The notes under the pieces are model-generated. The model was not told where the DNA came from. It was given only the letters and a program-made list of their open reading frames with translations, and made no database searches. Shown one piece after another: positions 61,201-64,000 of a stretch of DNA of 64,000 nt. Origin of the DNA: an uncultured Lachnospiraceae bacterium (GTDB taxonomy: Bacteria; Bacillota; Clostridia; Lachnospirales; Lachnospiraceae); NCBI GenBank assembly GCA_947630485.1, contig CANRHU010000005.1, positions 17,761 through 81,760 of the forward strand, read 5' to 3'. The first letter of the stretch is position 1; every line of letters starts with the position of its first letter. Position numbers and translations under genes: made by a program.

Positions 61201-62102
61201 TTGATCTCGTCGGACTCCTCCAGATCGGCAAGCTTCCCTTCCGCGCGCAACTTCTTCATCGCCAGAAGCGCCAGATCCATCAGGCAGACGAACTTGTCGT
61301 CCCTCCCTTTATAAAGCACCTCGCGGTCCGCCAGATACTGCTCATACGAAGCCTCAATCGGCGCCTTATACGCGCCGTCAGTGATCGTCACATCCGTAAG
61401 CTCCGTCGAGAACGTGGTATGACGGCAGTGATCCGACCAGTAGGTATCCAGGACACGGATCTCCGTCACAGTCGGCTCCCGGCGCTCTTCTTTCCGGTAA
61501 TAATTCTGAATATGCTGAAAATCCTTAAATGTCATCGCCAGGTTCAGCGAATCGTAAAGCTCCTTAAGCTCCGGCTCCGCAAACCCGCAGAAGCCCGCAA
61601 AGGACGCCACATCTGCCGGCGTGTCGAACACAGTCAGAAGCGTCGCGGGCTTGGTTTCGTCCGTCTCCCGGCTGTCCACCGGATTGATGCAGAAGGACTT
61701 GATGGCCGCCGCCTGCTCCGCCGTCAGCTTTCCGGAAATCACATAGGTGGTGGCCGAGCGGATCACCGGTTCCTCCTCCTCGCTCAAAAGCTTTACGCAC
61801 TGTTCCGCCGAGTCCGCCCGCTGGTCGAACTGTCCCGGCAGGTATTCCACAGAAAATACCGTATCATTCTCCCCCTTGGGGAAGGTCTCCTCATAAACCT
61901 CGTCCACCGGCGGCTCCGAGAAAATGGTCGCCAGCGCCGTCCGATACGCGCCTTCGGACAGATTCTCAATATCATAGCGGATCAGCACCCGCACATTCTC
62001 CACCGTGCCGATGCCAAGATAACTGCTGGTTTCGGCCAGAAGCTCCTTCGCCTTCACCGCGTACGCGGGCTTCTTCTCCACATAGATCCGTCTTACGCTC
62101 AT
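58242..62102 (-). CDS. purL: Phosphoribosylformylglycinamidine synthase, single-chain
   Basis: Converts FGAR, glutamine and ATP to FGAM in purine synthesis. 1,286 residues from MSVRRIYVEKKPAY (AGGAGGAACGAC directly before). Synthase part: RNVLDTYWSDHCRHTTF-type motif (VLDTYWSDHCRHTTFSTEL), ETHNHPTEIEPFGGAATCLGG, GGRTGRDGIGGATGSSK and GLPSIGGKDSMSGTF. C-terminal glutaminase: PGGFSAGDEPEGSAKF, nucleophile Cys in LGICNGFQALVKLGLVPEG and HGEGRF. This is the fused form common in Clostridia. An Ala/Gly/Ser/Asn-rich insert at 60138-60220 interrupts an otherwise conserved region. Confidence 0.96.
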   Translation of the reverse strand: MSVRRIYVEKKPAYAVKAKELLAETSSYLGIGTVENVRVLIRYDIENLSEGAYRTALATIFSEPPVDEVYEETFPKGENDTVFSVEYLPGQFDQRADSAEQCVKLLSEEEEPVIRSATTYVISGKLTAEQAAAIKSFCINPVDSRETDETKPATLLTVFDTPADVASFAGFCGFAEPELKELYDSLNLAMTFKDFQHIQNYYRKEERREPTVTEIRVLDTYWSDHCRHTTFSTELTDVTITDGAYKAPIEASYEQYLADREVLYKGRDDKFVCLMDLALLAMKKLRAEGKLADLEESDEINACSIVVPVEIDGVAEEWLVNFKNETHNHPTEIEPFGGAATCLGGAIRDPLSGRTYVYQAMRVTGAADPTKPISETLKGKLPQRKLVNGAADGYSSYGNQIGLATGYVKEIYHPNYAAKRMEIGAVMGAAPRKYVKRLTSDPGDIIVLLGGRTGRDGIGGATGSSKVHTEASIEVCGAEVQKGNPPTERKIQRLFRRPEVSSIIKKCNDFGAGGVSVAIGELAAGLTIDLDKVPKKYAGLDGTEIAISESQERMAVVLAPEDVDKFLGYSAEENLEAIPVAVVTEEPRLVMNWRGKTIVDISRAFLDTNGAHQEASVVLETPGREGNPFAAAGVSAGGEAVNAAGTGSAAASVNSADRVITDINDADAIREKWLSVLSDLNVCSQKGLVEMFDGSIGAGSVFMPYGGKYQLTETQAMVAKLPVLRGRTDTVTMMSYGYDPYLSSWSPYHGAVYAVVSSVAKIVANGGEMDKIRFTFQEYFKRMTDDPTRWGTPFAALLGAYSAQLGFGLPSIGGKDSMSGTFNDEHHGEINVPPTLVSFAVDIARHGDIISPELKKAGNKLVEFEIERDAYDLPVYEQVMDGYRKLHADIAAGRIVSAYAVEGHGLAEAVSKMAFGNKLGVKIEHSLDPRAFFAPAWGNIICEVPADKVGELSISYRLIGEVTEDGELCYGAAAISLKEALSAWTATLENVFPTVSGVEQTEVPNQVYHAENVYVCRNKVAKPHVFIPVFPGTNCEYDSTKAFERAGAEVTTRVFRNLSANDIRESVEEYRKEIEKAQIVMFPGGFSAGDEPEGSAKFFATVFRNAAIKEEIEKLLHERDGLMLGICNGFQALVKLGLVPEGTIAPQHADSPTLTMNTIGRHVSKMVYTKVVTDKSPWLALAQPGSVYCNPASHGEGRFVANDEWLKKLFENGQVATQYVDDKGVPTMDEFWNPNGSYMAIEGITSPDGRILGKMAHSERRGEAVAVNIYGEQDMKIFEAGVAYFR

Positions 62103-62178
62103 GTCGTTCCTCCTGCTCTCGCTTCGTGTCTGCACCCGCGCGGGGTGCGGTATCCCAGGGGTTTTTTATGTCACACTA

Positions 62179-62207
62179 ACTATACGTAATTTGAGGACAT
62201 AAGTCAA
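62179..62207 (-). promoter_or_regulatory. Promoter of purL
   Basis: Minus strand TTGACT (62202-62207), 17 bases, TATAGT (62179-62184); start near 62172, about 70 bases of leader. No purine riboswitch-like structure was recognised. Confidence 0.7.
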
Positions 62208-62322
62208 CCGTTTTCGCGGGGGATTTTGAATGTTCTGACTGCCGTTTCGTTTGCTTGCTGTCATGTGTGCCATAGAGTTGTTTAGGGGCTGAAATGTATA
62301 CGCACATGGTCGCGGAAGGTAC

Positions 62323-62543
62323 GCGCAGGAAGCCTGCTCCTCCTGAGGTTCAGGTTTGCTCGCGGGAAAAGTCTAAGTTCACAGCGATTTGCTAAAAGCG
62401 GTACGAAAAATGGGACCAGCGTGTGTGCATCCGTAAGATGAGTTCCCTGGTCCTCCCATTTTTCGTACCAACGCAAATCTCTGTTCACTAAGCCTTTTCA
62501 GCCGCTCACAAAATTCACCTCAGGAGGAGCAGGCTTCCTGCGC
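62323..62543. repeat. Long imperfect palindrome A (MITE-like)
   Basis: A perfect 27-bp inverted repeat forms the outer arms (62323-62349 and 62517-62543). Inside, GGTACGAAAAATGGGA (62400-62415) matches the complement of TCCCATTTTTCGTACC (62454-62469), and the stretches between pair imperfectly but continuously (for example around GATTTGC/GCAAATC). The outer sequence extends weakly a further 10 bases each way. Confidence 0.85.
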
Positions 62544-62655
62544 TGGTTCTTCCGGGAGCAAGAATCGCTAGCACATACTGTATAGCGCTGTATAACTGTA
62601 CATCGCCCTGCATAAATGCAGAATCTCCTCTCTTCCTCACATATGCGACAACACA

Positions 62656-62955
62656 GCGGGACAGGCGGGGCCGTGGCACATCCTGGACGCGATTTACGGA
62701 GAAGGGTTAGTCTTTCTTAATGAAAAAACGTCAGTTTGAGGGCCGGAGCCCATGACCTCAAGTCATGGACGGAGCGGCAATACAAGCAAGGCGTCACTGG
62801 CGCGTTTTTTGCATACTGACGTAACCTGAGCAAGAATTTCTTCAGAAATTCTCGCGAATTTGACGTTGCCCTCAAACTGGCGTTTTTGAATTTTAGAAAG
62901 ACTTCTCTTCGGAGTCATGAGCGTACAGAATGTGCCACGGCCCCGCCTGTTCCGC
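62656..62955. repeat. Long imperfect palindrome B (MITE-like)
   Basis: Outer arms 62656-62681 and 62930-62955 pair over 26 bases with one G-U-type mismatch. Inner arms 62724-62743 and 62868-62887 pair over 20 bases with one mismatch, and AGTCTTTCT/AGAAAGACT segments pair between them. The core carries short hairpins CATGAC/GTCATG (62752-62768) and AGAATTTCT/AGAAATTCT (62833-62852). Its right end is 26 bases from the gltX stop. Confidence 0.85.
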
Positions 62956-62980
62956 GCATCTTCCGCGACCATATGCATCA

Positions 62981-64000
62981 TCACGCGTCCCACTCCGCGG
63001 TATCCGCCCCCAGCGCCTCCGCCGCCATTTTCAGTCTCCCGATAAAGAGATCTCCGTCCGCGCTGCACATCACGCGCATGACCTCGTAGAGATCTGGCGA
63101 CTGCTGCCTGCCGCAGACCGCGATGCGGATCGCCATCGACACATCCCCGACGCTTCCCTTCCATTTCTCCGGTTCGGAGCGGTAGAGCTTCGTATCCGGA
63201 CAATAGCCGAGACTGGCGGCCAGCGCTTTGACGCCCTCAAACCACGCCGCGCTGTCCGCCTCCAGCACGGTATGGGACTCATTCCCAAACTGCTTACGCT
63301 GCCGGTAATAAGCGCGGAGAATCTCCGCCATAGCGGCATCCGTCATGCCTTCCGGCGCGGTATAGTCCGGCTCAAAGATCTCCGGATAAAAGAAGCTCAT
63401 ATACGGCTTCACCTCGCTCCAGACGGCGAAATCCTTGCGCGGCTTCTTCCCTCCGCGGCCGATCGCCAAAATCGCGCGGGCATAGTCCGGGTCTCTCCCG
63501 AGAAGCGCCGCAAAGGCGGGATCAAACTCCCGCGCCCAGTCGCTGACGCCGTCGTAAACCTGCGCGGCGGTCATGCGGCTGATCACGTCCTTGGAAACGT
63601 CGCGCAGCTTGTTCTCATCAAACAGCGCGCCGGCCGGATTCATTTTCTTCGGGGAGAACTTAAAGTCGCCTACCGGGGCCATGGGATTCGCCCTGCGCCA
63701 GTCCTCGAAATTCGAATTCAGGATCGTCATGATATATTCATAGACCGACTGTGTGGGATAACCCTGCTCCCGGTAGAAGGAAAGCGCCAGCTCCGGGTCC
63801 TTGCGTTTGGACAGCTTCCGCTTGGAATTGCCGTCCATTTTCTGAAGCGTCCCGACATGCAGGTACTTGGGCAGCTTAAAGCCCAGCGCGGCCGTAAGCT
63901 GGATATGCAGCGGCAGGCTGGACAGCCATTCGTCGCCGCGCACCACATGGGTCGTCCGCATCAGATGGTCGTCCACCACATGGGCGAAATGATAGGTCGG
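62981..64000 (-). CDS. gltX: Glutamyl-tRNA synthetase, 3' part (5' end beyond window)
   Basis: Partial: the frame is open to the window edge, reading PTYHFAHVVDDHLMRTTHVVRGDEW, the core of the class I Rossmann fold. The ATP-binding signature is KRKLSKRKDPE (KMSKS variant), and the anticodon-binding helical domain follows to TAEWDA. At least 339 residues are present; the missing N-terminus should contain the HIGH motif. The sequence is of the branch found in Lachnospiraceae-type Clostridia, in my judgement. Charges tRNA-Glu (possibly tRNA-Gln). Palindrome B lies directly behind it. Confidence 0.93.
   Translation of the reverse strand, partial: PTYHFAHVVDDHLMRTTHVVRGDEWLSSLPLHIQLTAALGFKLPKYLHVGTLQKMDGNSKRKLSKRKDPELALSFYREQGYPTQSVYEYIMTILNSNFEDWRRANPMAPVGDFKFSPKKMNPAGALFDENKLRDVSKDVISRMTAAQVYDGVSDWAREFDPAFAALLGRDPDYARAILAIGRGGKKPRKDFAVWSEVKPYMSFFYPEIFEPDYTAPEGMTDAAMAEILRAYYRQRKQFGNESHTVLEADSAAWFEGVKALAASLGYCPDTKLYRSEPEKWKGSVGDVSMAIRIAVCGRQQSPDLYEVMRVMCSADGDLFIGRLKMAAEALGADTAEWDA

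Larger units (their letters stand above)
62103..62980. other. Gene-free 878-base gap between purL and gltX
   Basis: Holds the purL promoter and two long imperfect palindromes (62323-62543 and 62656-62955). Open frames crossing it follow the palindrome arms and are not credible genes. Confidence 0.75.

Noticed and set aside
59031..62189. 1,052-codon open frame on the plus strand opposite purL
   Set aside because: Shadow of a GC-rich gene: Arg/His/Leu-rich, no motifs, no ribosome site, fully antisense to a well-recognised enzyme.
62282..62488. 68-codon open frame in palindrome A
   Set aside because: Both halves are the inverted-repeat arms; not protein-like.
62763..63203. 146-codon minus-strand frame across palindrome B and the end of gltX
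   Set aside because: Shadows gltX in another frame, then continues into the palindrome. The tail could be a repeated-element ORF but nothing supports expression.

Overview
The window looks like the chromosome of a gut-type Clostridia member, most likely Lachnospiraceae. The evidence is the consensus sigma-A promoters and AGGAGG ribosome binding sites, Gram-positive lipoprotein and sortase-like signals, ATP-binding-subunit-less sugar ABC importers, a LacI regulator, the glutamyl-tRNA synthetase type, and many glycoside hydrolases. Coding DNA is GC-rich by eye (not computed) and strong regulatory gaps are AT-rich. Almost every gene from 1 to 50 kb lies on the minus strand.

Layout. 1-4.4 kb is core metabolism: DAHP synthase, UppP, uracil-DNA glycosylase and the HisH/HisF pair. 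4.4-10.6 kb holds a GH36 alpha-galactosidase and a large GH2 enzyme, followed by a decayed Rpn-type nuclease fragment. 11.2-27.5 kb is one long, tightly packed minus-strand unit: a substrate-binding protein (SBP2) with large N-terminal beta domains, two permeases, an NHL/TPR membrane protein, a Yip1-like protein, a DUF5696 protein, two more permeases, a second lipoprotein SBP, a DUF624 (YesL-like) protein and a GH26 mannanase lipoprotein. A LacI regulator sits just upstream (28 kb) and shares a promoter-proximal motif with the SBP2 promoter. 29-37.4 kb encodes a 2,740-residue surface protein made of beta-helix and CnaB/SpaA-like domains with a sortase-like tail.

37.6-48 kb encodes a double SGNH acetylesterase, a GH130 phosphorylase, a phosphomannose isomerase-ROK kinase fusion, a phosphohexomutase, a second GH2 enzyme and a deletion-scarred glycosidase pseudogene. 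Read together, 4.4-48 kb fits a beta-mannan/galactomannan utilisation region. The mannan is cut outside by GH26 and imported by the ABC proteins. Inside the cell it is deacetylated (SGNH), debranched (GH36, GH2) and phosphorolysed (GH130). Mannose is then phosphorylated and isomerised (ROK-PMI) and mannose/glucose 1-phosphate is channelled by the mutase. Substrate assignment is inference from gene content.

48-64 kb is mixed: PepF, an SdpR/SdpI-type pair, a GH78 rhamnosidase, an isochorismatase-like hydrolase, a MATE transporter, a DinJ/YafQ toxin-antitoxin pair, an unrecognised two-helix membrane protein, PurL, two long imperfect palindromes in a gene-free gap, and the 3' part of gltX, which runs off the window. 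No tRNA, rRNA, CRISPR array or intact transposase was seen.
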